DNA from: Diploscapter coronatus
Taxonomy: Eukaryota > Nematoda > Chromadorea > Rhabditida > Rhabditidae
DNA length: 64,000 nucleotides
Assembly (NCBI GenBank): GCA_964036155.1
Contig: OZ038422.1
Span: 31,023,201 to 31,087,200 of the forward strand
Reading direction: 5' to 3'
Made by a program: the position numbers and the translations under genes. The notes beneath the pieces are model-generated. The model did not search any database and had not been told where the DNA came from. It saw only the letters and a program-made list of their open reading frames with translations. This document shows, in pieces, positions 12,134 to 24,204 of the stretch (positions are counted from its first letter, which is position 1; every line of letters starts with the position of its first letter).

Positions 12134-13495
12134 GATTTACAAATTTTCTGGAATTTATCTGTATTACCTGTAATTATCTTATAATTTCAAGAAAACTCAT
12201 TTAAAAAATGCAAAGCCTTGAAAATTTAACTGAAAATGCAATAACTCGAATAAACCATTATTTAGCACATTATGAAATATTGGGTCTTAATGCAGATCAA
12301 ATTTTACCTCGAAATTGCATTTCTCATTGCTTTATACATGGGCTCAAGTGAACTCATTTAGTGCGAAAAGCTAAAGAAAGCATGACAAATCATAATCTTG
12401 TAATCTTGTAAAGGCATGATTAGCGAGATTCGTTAATGTTTCAAGCAAAACGAGTAAAACAATAATCAAGCTTCATTGTATATCTTTTGTTATATTTGAA
12501 CTAGATTCTTTTGAAATTTAACCCCCGGACCCCGGTACCCGAACCTGGATTTGAAAACTTCGGGAAAAACCCCAAAATCATATTCTTCAGGACGAATATA
12601 GGTAGAAAACACTCAAATACTCCTTCAAAGCGAATTTGAAATCTCTGGTCCGACCTCTTCTTTGAGATCGTCGAGAATTACGTGGACTGTTTTAAAATTG
12701 AATCACTTGATCTTTCAAACTTGCAGAATACAACTTTGAAAATGATTTGAATTAAAAACAAAATCTTTGAATTGATAAAAGAAAGTTATTAGAATATAAT
12801 GAAAGAAATTTGTTATTCATCTGATCATCTGAAAACGTGAAAAAGAAAGAACAAAGTTAGCTGATTTTAGATCGAATTAGCAGCAATTAGCAATGACCAT
12901 GATAGCCTTGTCAAAAGTATCGCCTAACTTATTCGTTTTTTTCTTTTTATCTTTTTTCAGAAAATCAATTACCAATTTTTCCAATTCTCATTTACTGCAT
13001 TAACGATTATAAAAATTGATTTACTAAAAACGCTGATAATTTATGATTAATTTTTAATGATTTGGATTACAAATGATAACTAATTATGAGATATCTGAAA
13101 TTATTATGCAAATTGTAATTATAAATAATGCTTACAGTAATACATTGAACTTATTTTATAAGTCCTTATATTGTCCATTGTAAACGACAAAGCCGCCGCA
13201 TACTGTTCAAGACAGAGGCGATGGTGCGAACCGCGAGTGAAAATAGTGTATCAAGAGAAGAAGGAGCGAGAGAGTCAGAGACCAGAGTCAACAAAAGGCT
13301 CGCACCTCCTTTTTTCCTGCCAGGGTGACAGAAGCATTTTCATTGATAACGAAGAATACAAGCTATTGAAACTTTCGAATAAAGGGAAGATAATTTAGCA
13401 GAAAACGAATAATTCATAATACTTGGTAAATTTATTAGATTTATTGATTACAAGGTTCATGACAAAATATAGATTTGGCAATTTGTAAATTTAAT
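12134..13495. other. intergenic with a GC-richer island
   Basis: No coding exon supported. At about 13180-13320 a GC-richer island stands out, with GGTGCGA at about 13220 and its complement TCGCACC at about 13302. Minus-strand AATAAA signals for the P450 lie at 13431-13436 and 13440-13445. Confidence 0.5.
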
Positions 13496-15628
13496 CTAGT
13501 TGACATCCAAAAATCTCGGCTTCAGAAGGACTTTGTATTTCTGTGCTCCCATCGTTATGCCCCAGGTTTTCCTCGTTGTCGGTAAATTATTAGGGTCAAC
13601 AGGCAAGATCTAAAGATTTCAACCCTAATTTGTTTGCTGAAACTAAAAAAAACCATACTTCGAATTGGTTGTAAAGATTAGCAATGAATAAAAATAACTC
13701 CATCCTGGCCAATCCCTCGCCCAAGCACTGACGTTTACCGATAGAAAATGGAGAAAGCTAAACATTCTCAGTGAATAAATTGAACAATGCTCATACCTCT
13801 TCAATTTTCTTCAAGTTTCCATTCTCATCAAGATGTCTTTCCGGCTTGAATTTGTAAGGCTCAGGGAAGATCTAAAACGAACTCATTGAGAGTTTTTTTT
13901 TTTCAAAATCCCTTGCCCTCTCGTCGTACATCACCGATGCTATCTGTGCTATAATCACAGTATCAGCAGGGATTTTGTATCCCTCGATTTCGACTTCCTT
14001 CGTCGTAGTGTGCATAAGATTGTTGGGAAGAAGGTTTGCGAGACGTTGAACCTCATTAATGGTAGCATTGATATAATGCAGCTTGGCCTTATCATCCATA
14101 GTGACGATTCTGTCACCGCCAATGTGTTTATCCAATTCTTGCTGCATCTTCCTCGCTACTTCAGGATTATGAAGAATGTAAAGCACGCCCCAGTAAAGAG
14201 TATTAGAGGTTGTCTCCATTCCAGCGATCTAATGATAATCGATGATTAGGTTGAATAAATAAAAATCACCTATTTTTATTAGTTAACCACCTGACAAAAA
14301 ACACTAATAAAAACTAATGAGAAACTCTAGACTCACCCATAAATCAAAACAGATCGATTTAAGCTGGGCTAATCTGAAAAGTAAAGTAAAGCTTTATCTA
14401 TCATCAAGAGCTCACTCGAATCCTCCGAAATCAGGCTCATGCTCTCGTTTCTTCATCTCCTTCAGATAAGCCTCGACAATATCTGTGCTGTCCTCAGAAT
14501 CGTAGTCGATATTCCTCTGATGAACACGAATCTGCTCATCGAACAGTTTGAACATCATATCCACGTTTGACTTGACAACTTGAATTTTTGGAAGTTTTAG
14601 TTTGACAAGGGGGGCTGTTTGTGGTCATTAAGTCGATTTTTTGATGGGTGCATACTTATTCCGAACGGACAACTGCGTTGATAACAGTCAAAGTTTCACC
14701 TGCATATTTGCCGCTGAAATAAGGCAAATGCCTCGTCCACAAGAACATTGCCAGGAGGAATCCAGCAGGTTCGCCAGCAACTTTCATGTGCTTTGCTAAT
14801 GCTTTTCTCATGACGAGGAATTCATCCTTGCGTGACTAAAAATTTCTTTGATAATTTCGAATAAAAACCTATTGCTTACATCATCATATCGATATCCAAA
14901 CAAGAGCGAATTAATAATGCACCCAACTCCTAGATCCAGCGAATCTGATAGATCAATTGGTCCATCTCTGTATTCGGTTTTTAGACTACTGATCATGCTA
15001 CGAACTTCAGTTAGAACCTGAAGATACATGGATAGTAGACAAACCAACTAATTCGAAACGAACTCTGTCTTGCATCAAGTTCTTGCCCATTCCCATGTCA
15101 CGCAGGAATTGTAGGAGAAATCTTCGATGAGTCTGCCATCTGTCTCCTACAGATTCGACGACTCCGTAGCTACCACCTAAAATAATTTTCAAATTCAAAA
15201 ATGGCACTATTTCAGAAAATTCGAGCCTCTTATCTCCTCGCTTATTGGGAATATCGGGCGACCCGCGTAGTCGTGACCATTTTTTATAAAGGTTTCTTTT
15301 ATCAGGTCCCAGTCGCAGATGACAACTCCGTCCAAATTAACAAATGTGAACGAGTAGATCTTTCCATATTGCTCCCTAGAGTTTAGACAAAAAATGCTAG
15401 TTTTATCTAAACATCAACCTTAATTTGATAAAAACTTCATATCCTGGCTCAGCATATTTCAACATTGTTGGCAAATTTCCGACGAAAGGAAACGGAATTG
15501 GGCCTGCAAATTCATAAAGAAAGTGTTAAGAGATGAAAATTCAAAATACCTGGCGGAAGCTTCCGTCGTCGCCAATACATTTGATAGAACACAAATGCAG
15601 CGAATAAAGCGAACCATGCGAGGAGCAT
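13496..15628 (-). CDS. cytochrome P450, CYP33-like (504 aa)
   Basis: Twelve exons: 15628-15550, 15503-15419, 15375-15227, 15176-15049, 15017-14880, 14835-14700, 14578-14416, 14373-14337, 14228-13917, 13871-13797, 13757-13659 and 13609-13496. They sum to 1515 nt and are open throughout. Visible features are an N-terminal membrane anchor followed by [17 protein letters not shown]; the [20 protein letters not shown]-helix region; the I-helix AGMETT (about 307-312); the K-helix ExxR (E364, R367); and the heme loop [11 protein letters not shown] with the axial Cys at 445. It is a microsomal monooxygenase of typical length. The pattern is closest to nematode CYP33-type enzymes, and the substrate is unknown. 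Two of its introns begin with GC rather than GT (15226-15177 and 13916-13872); the reading frame and conserved P450 motifs leave little alternative. Minus-strand AATAAA lies about 60 nt past the stop. Confidence 0.92.
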
Positions 15629-16863
15629 TGTTCTGAATATCAAAAAATATAATATTGTATGTCATGGAAGACAGTGTAGAAATCGATTTCGATTCGAGAA
15701 TTTGACAACTTTGGACAATTTGAACATTTCAAAACGGGTTTGAAATGAAGATTATAGACTCATAGATTCAAGAATGAAAACATATTTTGAGATAAAACTA
15801 ATCAGCGGATCATCATAATAATTAAACAACTGCTGACTTTATATGAATCGAAATGAAGGAATGATGCAAAAGTGGTTGTTGAAAGGGGGTAAACGCTCAA
15901 GTTTGTTGTTTCGAAAAATCTTGCAGACGGTCGATAAGGTTTGGCAAAGAAAAGAAAGAGAAATGAAGTGAAATAGAACAAGAGCAAATAGAAATGAAAA
16001 GGTGATCGATTAGAGTAGAAGGCTAGAGTAGAGCTAAGGACCGTGATTTTCAAACTAAGTCGATGATCTTTAATCAATGGAAAGCAAAGAAATAAATAAA
16101 AGGCAGCAAAAACTAGGTTTTCAAAGAAAAAACTAGAGTTTCCCTTGTATCACTTTTATTCACAAGAGATTATTAATATGAGAACTATTTTTCTGAGTAA
16201 GTTAACAGAAATGATTTGACATGAATTAACTATTTACCGGTTCTTCGCATAAATAAGGAAAATAATAATAGAAAGCATTTCGTATTTCTTCAAATTCAAA
16301 ACTGTGTTAAAATTTTCCTCTTTTCCTGCAGAAATTGCCAAAATTAACAAGTTACATATCTAATTTCGCCATTTTACCAGTTGTGAGAACGATGTTTTGC
16401 AACGTTCACTACTCACCGCCAACATGGAGCCGAGCTTATTTAGTAACGAATATGAGATTTTATGGTTTTTGAAAGAGAAATTATCGACTTTTGAATCAAA
16501 TGCTTCAAAATCGAACCGAACTTCAATTTTCATTTACCAAAAATCACGAAATTTACTCGGGTGATTATTGAACTAATTAGGGGTTTGGACTATAGCCCAA
16601 ATTGAATTTTCTTTTATTGGAGTATTTGAACGGTTAAGCAATATTTCTATAAGCTTCAAATCCCATCAAAATCAAACTTGGAAAAGCACTTGCGCTCTTT
16701 AAATACAAGTACGTTAACAAATACATGAAGAGAAATTGCTGTTATTATTATTTACTAAATACTTATTAACATTTTATGCGTTAAAGTATCTAATTTATCC
16801 AAAATTTAACTTTAGCTTATTCCTTCATTGTGACATTCAATTACTAACGGAAATAGATCAATT
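15629..16863. other. intergenic, nothing recognised
   Basis: AT-rich sequence between the P450 start and the lectin stop. I see no splice-supported coding segment and no repeat. Confidence 0.5.
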
Positions 16864-19471
16864 TTATGAACATATTGGATCGGCTTCGCACACTGCATTG
16901 TAAGGTCTGAATTGCAATTTGAAAGATTTTCATGCAATTTTCAATAGAAGGGACTCACTGAGTACACTCCACATCGTTCCAGCTATTCAAAACCGAATCG
17001 ACCTAGAAATTGCAGAAATTAAATAAAATATGCTTGGGCAAAATTTGTGCTTACTGTCACGCAATTTTCCACGCCCATGAAGTTATCGGGTTATAAAATA
17101 ATTACATATAAAAAAGTTCAGAAGAAAAAATAGATATGCATACGTGTTCCCGGATTAAAGAATACAAAGGGTGGGGGTATAGAACCACTGTAAATGTCCT
17201 CAAAACCAGAGCCATCCATGTTATTGTTATTGTTCTGAATTTCAGCTGTAATCGTTTTTTTTTTCGAATATGGATTTATCGTAAAATCTAAAATAGAAGT
17301 TCATGGACTTCTATTCTTCAATCCTATGATTTTTTTGAAAAATTTATACTTTAAAATCTTTATAACTCATCATCTAATGATCGTAATCATTTTAAATTAG
17401 GACTAAGTTTACTCTAAGTTGACTACAGAACATCATAAAGCACTTTCTGGGATGATCTGAGATAGGAATGAGTAGGTTCAGTATTTTGAAATTGAACTTC
17501 TTATATATAAAGGTGTAATTCTATTTTAGATTTTACGATATTTAAGGCTCCTCTCCCACACTCCTTAACAAACCAGGTGTGGAATAAAAAAGTGGGAGTG
17601 GGGATAGGGTGCGGAATACTAAAACCCGATTGGGTTGCTTGAATTATATTTCGGAAACGCACACCAAGTGGAGATCTTCGAAGAGCCAACCAGAATTCGT
17701 GGCCGAATTCTGAAAATTTGATTGAATCTCTACTAGAATAAGTTGTAACGAATACGGCCGATTACTGCTGCGTTTTGCGCGGAACTTCGCATCAATGGAA
17801 GCCGTGCTTGTGCATACAATCCCATGCACATTGATTGAGCAGTGGAGAAATCGATACTCAAAGGAGGTGCAGCAACTGCCTAAGTTTGTATTTTCTATAT
17901 TGCTCAACTTTGTAAATAATACCATGTAAAAAGAGATATATTAATTAACCGAACATGCCCGCAGCATCATGTTCTCTAACAACCGAAAACTAGGAAATGT
18001 GCATGCGCAGCAGGGTTGTGCGAAATTTCGATTTCGACTTCGCACAGTTCTGATGTGCAACCCCCTTTCAGGATAATAAAATATCATATCGCATAGTGAT
18101 GTTAGTAAAAATTATAATGTGATCAAAGGGAATAAATAAATAAACATCGTCTCTCAATTTTACGATATATCAATTCTGTGTCCGTATTCACGACACTTTG
18201 GGAGCTTCCTTTCGGAAGTAGATTCCTGCTAGGAGATTCCGGGAGAAAGGCTTCCCGGAGTTTCGTGGATACGAGCGCAGGAAATTTCTTATTCTTCATA
18301 TGTCTGGATTTATTAGGAGAGCTTGTGATTGCCAAAGAACGATAAAATTTGAGACAGAATAAATGATGCACAGCTTCGAACATGCAAAGCGTAAATTGCG
18401 TAAATTCCGATAGTCGCTACATTCTTTCAGTGAATAGATGAATTGTCGATTATTCGTTTGTAAACAACGCGCTAATTCTCCGTGCATCAAAATTGTTTGA
18501 TTATTTTTCCCAATTTATCGGTTAATGACAATAACTATCATAAATTAGTGCAGATCCGATGTAAACTTAATTAAAATGTATAAACCTTGAAGACTTACTG
18601 CATAGCAAAACGGCTCAGCTCCAGCAACTTCAATAAATCCACCCGGGCAGACTAAATCTTTTTATCATTTTGCTGATTTTTGATGACCTATATTCAAGAA
18701 ATAGAAAATTAAATAATTGCCTATAGATTTCATTTTCGAATACTTTTCCATCCTTTTCTCATTTTCATGTGCTATCAGTAATAAAAATTATAGAAATGCA
18801 TTATACCTAAGTTTCCGAATTAGCACTTTTATTGATCATCTGCTAGCAAAAAATCAATAGAATCGCATTAATTATCGAATAATAAATAAAACATCATACC
18901 GCACGTAGTTGTAGTGGTAGTTGTCGTGCTTGTCGTTGTCGATGTTGATGTCGATGTCGATGTCGATGTCGATGTTGATGTTGATGTTGATGTTGATGTT
19001 GATGTTGATGTTGATGTTGATGGAGTCAAAGATGTAGTACTTCTTGTGCTAATCGTTACCGTCTTGTCGGTCGATACCATCGTTGTTTCTGCATTTATGC
19101 AATAAATAGAACAATAACATAAAACTATCAATTCTATCCCATTCGACAGTTTGAATTTCAAGTGGTTGAATGCGAAAAATAAAGGAAATATTCGATAATC
19201 AAGATGAAGTTCGACAAATTTCCAGCAATTTTATTCCTTTTTTAACTATCGCCGAACGAAAGTTTAATTTTCTAACGTGTAAATACAAAATGAGAATCAG
19301 ACCAGCATCATCCGTGACTTATTACATTTATTGAAAAAATGAATTTTTGAGAACAAGTTAATTCTTACCTGGCTCGCTTGTAGATTGAACTGGCGGGAGG
19401 TCCATATCAGGTGTCGTCAAGCATCCCTTGGAAAATCGAATTAAAATCAATAAGATTGTCGTCGACAGCAT
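16864..19471 (-). CDS. C-type lectin with Ser/Thr stalk (245 aa)
   Basis: Nine exons: 19471-19369, 19088-18900, 18651-18599, 17879-17750, 17709-17663, 17234-17144, 17092-17055, 17002-16959 and 16906-16864, summing to 738 nt. A signal peptide (MLSTTILLILIRF...) is followed by a mucin-like Ser/Thr tract (about 36-96) and one C-type lectin domain (about 98-245). The domain shows CVCPGGF, FCYA, FSTAQSMC, the FWLAL equivalent of WIGL, QPDN with VENCV, and SWNDVEC...AVCE. QPD plus WND are the calcium-dependent galactose-type sugar-binding motifs, so a secreted sugar-binding role is likely, possibly in immunity as for many nematode clec genes (inference). The intron between exons 6 and 7 (17143-17093) starts GT but ends AT. 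It splits the Gln codon of QPD, and no AG occurs in it. Intron 3 is about 720 nt. Confidence 0.88.
18941..19022 (-). repeat. in-frame hexanucleotide repeat coding Ser-Thr
   Basis: About 13-14 copies of GATGTC/GATGTT (plus strand) inside lectin exon 2, read on the minus strand as alternating Thr/Ser codons. The two hexamer variants come in blocks, suggesting recent slippage. Copy-number changes preserve the frame and would only alter stalk length. Confidence 0.9.
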
Positions 19472-20465
19472 TTCAGCAGAGATTCATTTCCACGAATCAG
19501 ATGATGATATATTTCCCTTTATAAGGACAAAGGGAAAAAATCATCCTGTCCTCCATAGACATGAAGGTGAATCGATCCTTAGCGAAGTGGATAAGACCAA
19601 ACCTGATATCTTTTTATCGCCAGATATTGCCCTCTTCTCTCTGACCAATGCGATCAAAATAACAGAAAAGTTGAGGTCTCGAATAAGTAACCAATGATCA
19701 ATCAATGTTGAAATAAAAAAAACAGAAGACGTTTGGTTTGATAATAAAGTATTAATATACGAAAATTTAGTAAAAATTTCAGAAATTTATGTCTCTTTGT
19801 GTGTGTGCACATTCTAGAACAAAAGTTGATCAACTTGAAGAACTCTACAAGATTTTGTGAACAATCCGACGTTAACTCAAATTACGCTGGTAGACGCAGT
19901 ACGAGCCGAAAGTTCGCATTTCTGCAGAAATTGGTATTCAAAATTTGTTCTTTGATGCATGATAAACTAGAGACTAAATGCTGGCGAATAAAAAATAATT
20001 ATCAAATTTGGTTCAAAAATGTGGAAGTTATAAATATTTTTCCGAAGTCGGCTCTGTCAAAACTTTGAGCTACCGTAATTCGTTACAGCAATCGATGTTC
20101 GAAAAATGGACTGCACCATGGAATCAGTGTGAAAAACTGAATAATATGTGAAAATCAGCCAAATCGACGGACCCCTGGAAACACCTACTTTGATCCTTAC
20201 TGATATTCTCTTAAATGGTTCTGTGCCAAAAATCAGGTCAAAATCCCGGCACATAACCAAGCACAGGGAATATTTCGTTTGCGAAAGTGTGTTCATTTTG
20301 GACGATGGGTTGTTGTGATTTTTTATTTTCATTATTTCTCCACAAAATTCTTATTGATAACTCAGATCGTCTTTTATGTGCAAAAATTGGTCCAACAATA
20401 GCATTTGACATATCAGCTTGGGAATCCTAGATCGAAATTTTCGATTTTGAGGAGAAGAATGTTGC
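19472..20465. other. intergenic: lectin promoter side and a repeat half-element
   Basis: A TTATAAAG motif on the minus strand at about 19517-19526, roughly 50 nt upstream of the lectin start, is a possible TATA element. At 19737-19763 lies a 27-nt word shared (two mismatches) with 26957-26983. A half copy of the 62-kb fold-back element occupies about 20075-20216. Confidence 0.45.
20075..20216 (-). repeat. half copy of the fold-back element at 62163-62582
   Basis: Read on the minus strand it starts TTTAAGAGAATATCAGTAAG and continues through the same AGGGGTCCGTCGATTTGG core found in both arms at 62.2 and 62.5 kb, with a few substitutions and small indels. The second arm is absent. It sits 250 bp past the sorbitol dehydrogenase stop. 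Confidence 0.8.
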
Positions 20466-23185
20466 TCAGCAGTGGATGAAAACCTTGATAACGTCAGCTT
20501 TCTGGGCTCGCTCGAATGCCTAAAACTCGTGAGTTTTTAGGAAATTATTGATTTTTATGAAAAGATTGCTTCGATTATGTTTCAAGATTGGAGCCGATTT
20601 TTCTACTCCATAGAAGATTATCCGGAAGTGAATTTAAAAAATTAGCATCTGAATATTTTCCTACCTTCACAGCATCTTCCAGTGGATAATCAGCAGTCGT
20701 CAAGTCTCGAAGCAGATTCAATTTGCCCGATGCGATCAGTTGCAGGGCCGTTGGGTAGCTAAGGTTATGGATTTTGCCATGAGTCGAAAAATATTGGAAT
20801 TTCTCTAATCCCAGGCAAAATAATTATAACGCCCTCTAAGCTCATAGAATGATGAAATAGCTTAATTTATCAGGAAAGTTGTAAAATTCTCACCAATTCG
20901 CATATCGAAAAATGCCTCGGATATCGACCTCCCTCGTCGAAGCCTCGATGATGGGAATTTCAATTCTTGACGCACCCAAACCAATCAGAACTACGATGCC
21001 ACCGGACTTCGTTAGCTAAATAAAGCGACGACGTCATTTTCTGAGATGATGTCAGAGACGAAATTGAGTATTGAGTCGGAATTGGGATTTTAAAAATTCG
21101 AATCGAATTAAAAATCGCTGAAATTGGAATTTCATCTCGCACCCGATCATAGATTCACGAATTTTCAAAGAAATGAACTGATAAAATGATTTTTCGTGAT
21201 TTTAGTATCAATTTTGTTACGAAAAGAAGAGTGGTGAATATAAAATATTATATCTTGAAAAGTATAGGATTACCGTAATAGCAGTTTCGACGCAGGGTTG
21301 CGCTCCCGTGCATTCCATCGATACATCTGGCATCAAACCGCCAAATGCAGAGGTGATTTCACAGCGAAGATCATCTTGAGATTTGCCTCTAAACAATGAT
21401 TTTTTAGTGGTTAGTTTATTTTGAATTTGTAAATTCCCCCAGTTCATTTGCAAAAGATCTAATCTTCGTAGTTTAAGACATATTTACCAGGGTTGGGCGG
21501 AAATGGCTTTTAAGATTTTCAAAACAGAAACGAAAATTTCAGTTCTGATAATTACTTGGTTTTCTCATCAAATTCCCTTGCCTCAAAATGGCATGTTCAA
21601 TAATTTCCGAGCAGGCAAAGTCAGACTTCAGACTTTCAACGAGTAAATAGAATCATTACTTAACGTTGACAATGTGATCAGCGCCTGCCTTCTTTGCCAG
21701 AGCCAGGCGACCGTCATCCAAATCTGTGATCACCACTGAGGACACACCCATCGCTTTAGCTGTTAGCAGACATAGAAAGCCGATTGGACCTGAAATATTT
21801 TATTTTACTATTAGGTAAGTAAGTGCTAAATGTATCAACAAAGCTAATGATTTTTTTTTTTAATTTATCTTTCGAGCCTCATTTTTGCGATGAAAAATCT
21901 GAATATTCAAAATTACCAGCTCCAGTAACAAGCACATTCTGCCCGATCTGAAGGTGAGCTCTTCTGCATGCGTGAACCGCGACTGACAAAGGCTCGCACA
22001 AAGCGCCTTCTTCCAAGGAAACGTTCTCGGGAAGTCTGGAATTTTTTTCTAATTTTAACGAAGATACTATCCATAAATTTTGCAATTGTTGCTCATCTCA
22101 AGATTAGCTTTTGCACTATTTTTTACATTGATTATGGATGGTCTTCTATTCAAAAATATTCCCTGTCCATTAATCTAAAGAGATAAAGAATGAGAAGGGA
22201 CGAAATAGGTTTTCTTCCGATTTCTTTTCTAGTAGAAAATAAAATTTCTCATTTATTAATTCCGCTATCATGCTCCCTTTTCTTACTCCATATTAGGAAA
22301 CTTTCCGAAATTATGACGAATTATTGATCACTTCGTCAAATATCCACCTTCATATTTTTCCTTCAAATTTCTCGAAATTTATCTCAAGATAGCCTATGAT
22401 TTATTAATTGGAAGGCGTAATCAAATCTAATTTCCATCGAAAATTTTCTACTTGAAGCAGAAATCAGCATCGTGAGCGACGTATCTGGCGAGCGATCCAT
22501 CAGTGGGCGGTGTGGCGAAGAAGCGCGAATCCGGGCACAGATTGTAACGACCTGTCTGAAATGTTATACCTGAGAAATTTTCATTAGAGTACTAGATTAG
22601 CAGTTGACTTTCAAAAACTCGTTTCTCTCATCTGATGAAAGTGCTAGATATCATAGTATGAAATTAATTAGTCTAATATTCATGAACATCTAAAATGTAT
22701 CGGTCTGATCTTCATTGTTGCTTACCTTGCAATGCTGACATTCTTTACAAGAAAGACCCGGTTCCATTGCCACTCGATCGCCGACCGAAAATCCTCGAAC
22801 ATTTTCACCGACTGCTTCGACGATTCCCGCAGATTCGTGACCGAGAACCTGAAAATTTTCAAATGATTACTTTCCGCCCTTTGAAATTTATATTTTTCCC
22901 TAAAAACACACTAAAACTAAAATTTTGCGTTTTTATTCAAAATGCTAAAAATTTCATTCACCATGGGCTCTTTGACGATGAAATTCCCGATGGCTCCATG
23001 CAAGCAGAAGTGAACATCAGACCCACAAATACCCACTGTTTTCACTCTAAAACTCTTTCCAATTTTTGATTTCTCAAATTTCTCAACCTGATTAACAACT
23101 GATTCGGACCAGCCTTCGGAATCGGTCTCTGCTCCAGCCGAATATCGTTTTTCCCATACAAAATGCATGACAAATTGTCCGTCAT
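20466..23185 (-). CDS. sorbitol dehydrogenase-like zinc enzyme (347 aa)
   Basis: Ten exons, all GT-AG: 23185-23088, 23046-22962, 22848-22726, 22556-22453, 22035-21917, 21789-21660, 21388-21274, 21015-20894, 20758-20665 and 20519-20466 (1044 nt, open). This is a medium-chain dehydrogenase. Catalytic zinc ligands are Cys40 (GICGSDVH), His65-Glu66 (GHES) and Glu151 (CEPLS). Structural-zinc-like cysteines occur as SCKECQHCK...NLC. The Rossmann motif GAGPIG is at about 175-180, followed by ITDLDDGRL, whose acidic residue selects NAD. Expected reaction: NAD-dependent oxidation of sorbitol or related polyols to ketoses in the cytosol. Human SORD lacks most of the structural-zinc cysteines retained here. 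A TTTAG site 7 nt before the ATG (23193) suggests spliced-leader trans-splicing. The length fits the family. Confidence 0.93.
21046..21150. repeat. dispersed GAATCGGA-type repeat, copy 3
   Basis: Intronic block in the dehydrogenase gene with GAGTCGGAATTGGGATTTT and the GGAATTTCATCTC word also found near 10310. Confidence 0.4.
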
Positions 23186-24204
23186 CTTCTAACTAAACAG
23201 AATACAGAAGAAAATTATAAATTCGAGGAGAATCATTGTTGAAATTAAAACGCTAAAGTTTTTTCTGTCTTCTTGTTGTCAATAGCTTATCCGAAATTGA
23301 TAGATGAATTCTTTTCGGATGGGCATATTTGAAATCTTCAAAATACGAGATTGACTGACGCACTTGTGTTCACAATATTGACCGAGAATTTTGTTGAGAA
23401 ACAATGAATAAGAGATGGTCTATGCTCGAAATAATGAAATCTAAAGAAGTGAAGGAATAAATCAATGGAATAATTTGAAATGAAAATGGTGAAATAAAAT
23501 GCAACTCAAGAAATAATAAGATAATGCTCAGAACGAATCGAAGAGCATTAAATTGATGGAAGTACAGTGATCAACTCACATCAATTGCAGCGTACATATT
23601 ACACTCGATGTGGCATTGAATGGGAAAAGAAACAAAAATTAGAGAAATAGAATGAGAAAAAGTGTAAGAAATATCAGGACATGTGCACTCAGCAATAATG
23701 AAAAACGATTCGATAGTTTGATGATCCGATAAAAGCGAAACTTGCAGAGAAACTTGTATAAGTAGGGACCGCCATCCCTCTATTTTCACTAGATACAGTT
23801 GTTGATCATTTTATTTTATTCTAATTTACTCGGTTACTAGTCAGTAAATTTCTGACATTCGGAGGGGAACTATACAATCAGACTTGGGACCTTTCCACCG
23901 CAACTGCGGGTGCGATGACCAAATTTCAATAAAAGTCCCAAGTCTGGTTGAAACGCTTACATCAATGTTGTGCAAAACCAGACGTGATGTATTTTCATTT
24001 TTTTACGAAGGCATCACTTTCAATTATGCTCCCTAGTGTGACAGATTATGTTTTTAAAATTAGAATGCTATTTTTGTTATCAAAGCGTTAATTGTCATTC
24101 GGATATTTTCTTCTCGAAAACCATTACATGGCTACCGTAGGATTTTGAATTATAATTTATTAAACAAAAAGGACTTAAGACATGTTTCTCAATGTGTGTT
24201 TTGT
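23186..24204. other. intergenic with one fold-back element
   Basis: Dehydrogenase promoter side. No coding signal. Holds the hairpin element at 23875-23950 and, at 24156-24161, the minus-strand AATAAA of the receptor ending at 24205. Confidence 0.5.
23875..23950. repeat. short fold-back element (CAGACTTG family)
   Basis: CAGACTTGGGAC and GTCCCAAGTCTG form an inverted repeat around a loop of about 45 nt containing CCGCAACTGCGG. Related arms occur at 51224-51330 and 43802-43814. Confidence 0.75.

Noticed and set aside
14641..14700. In-frame TAA before GTATGC, first read as a P450 nonsense mutation
   Set aside because: A canonical donor GTGAAA right after GCAG (14699) gives KYAVVKSN and restores the expected P450 spacing, so the TAA is intronic.
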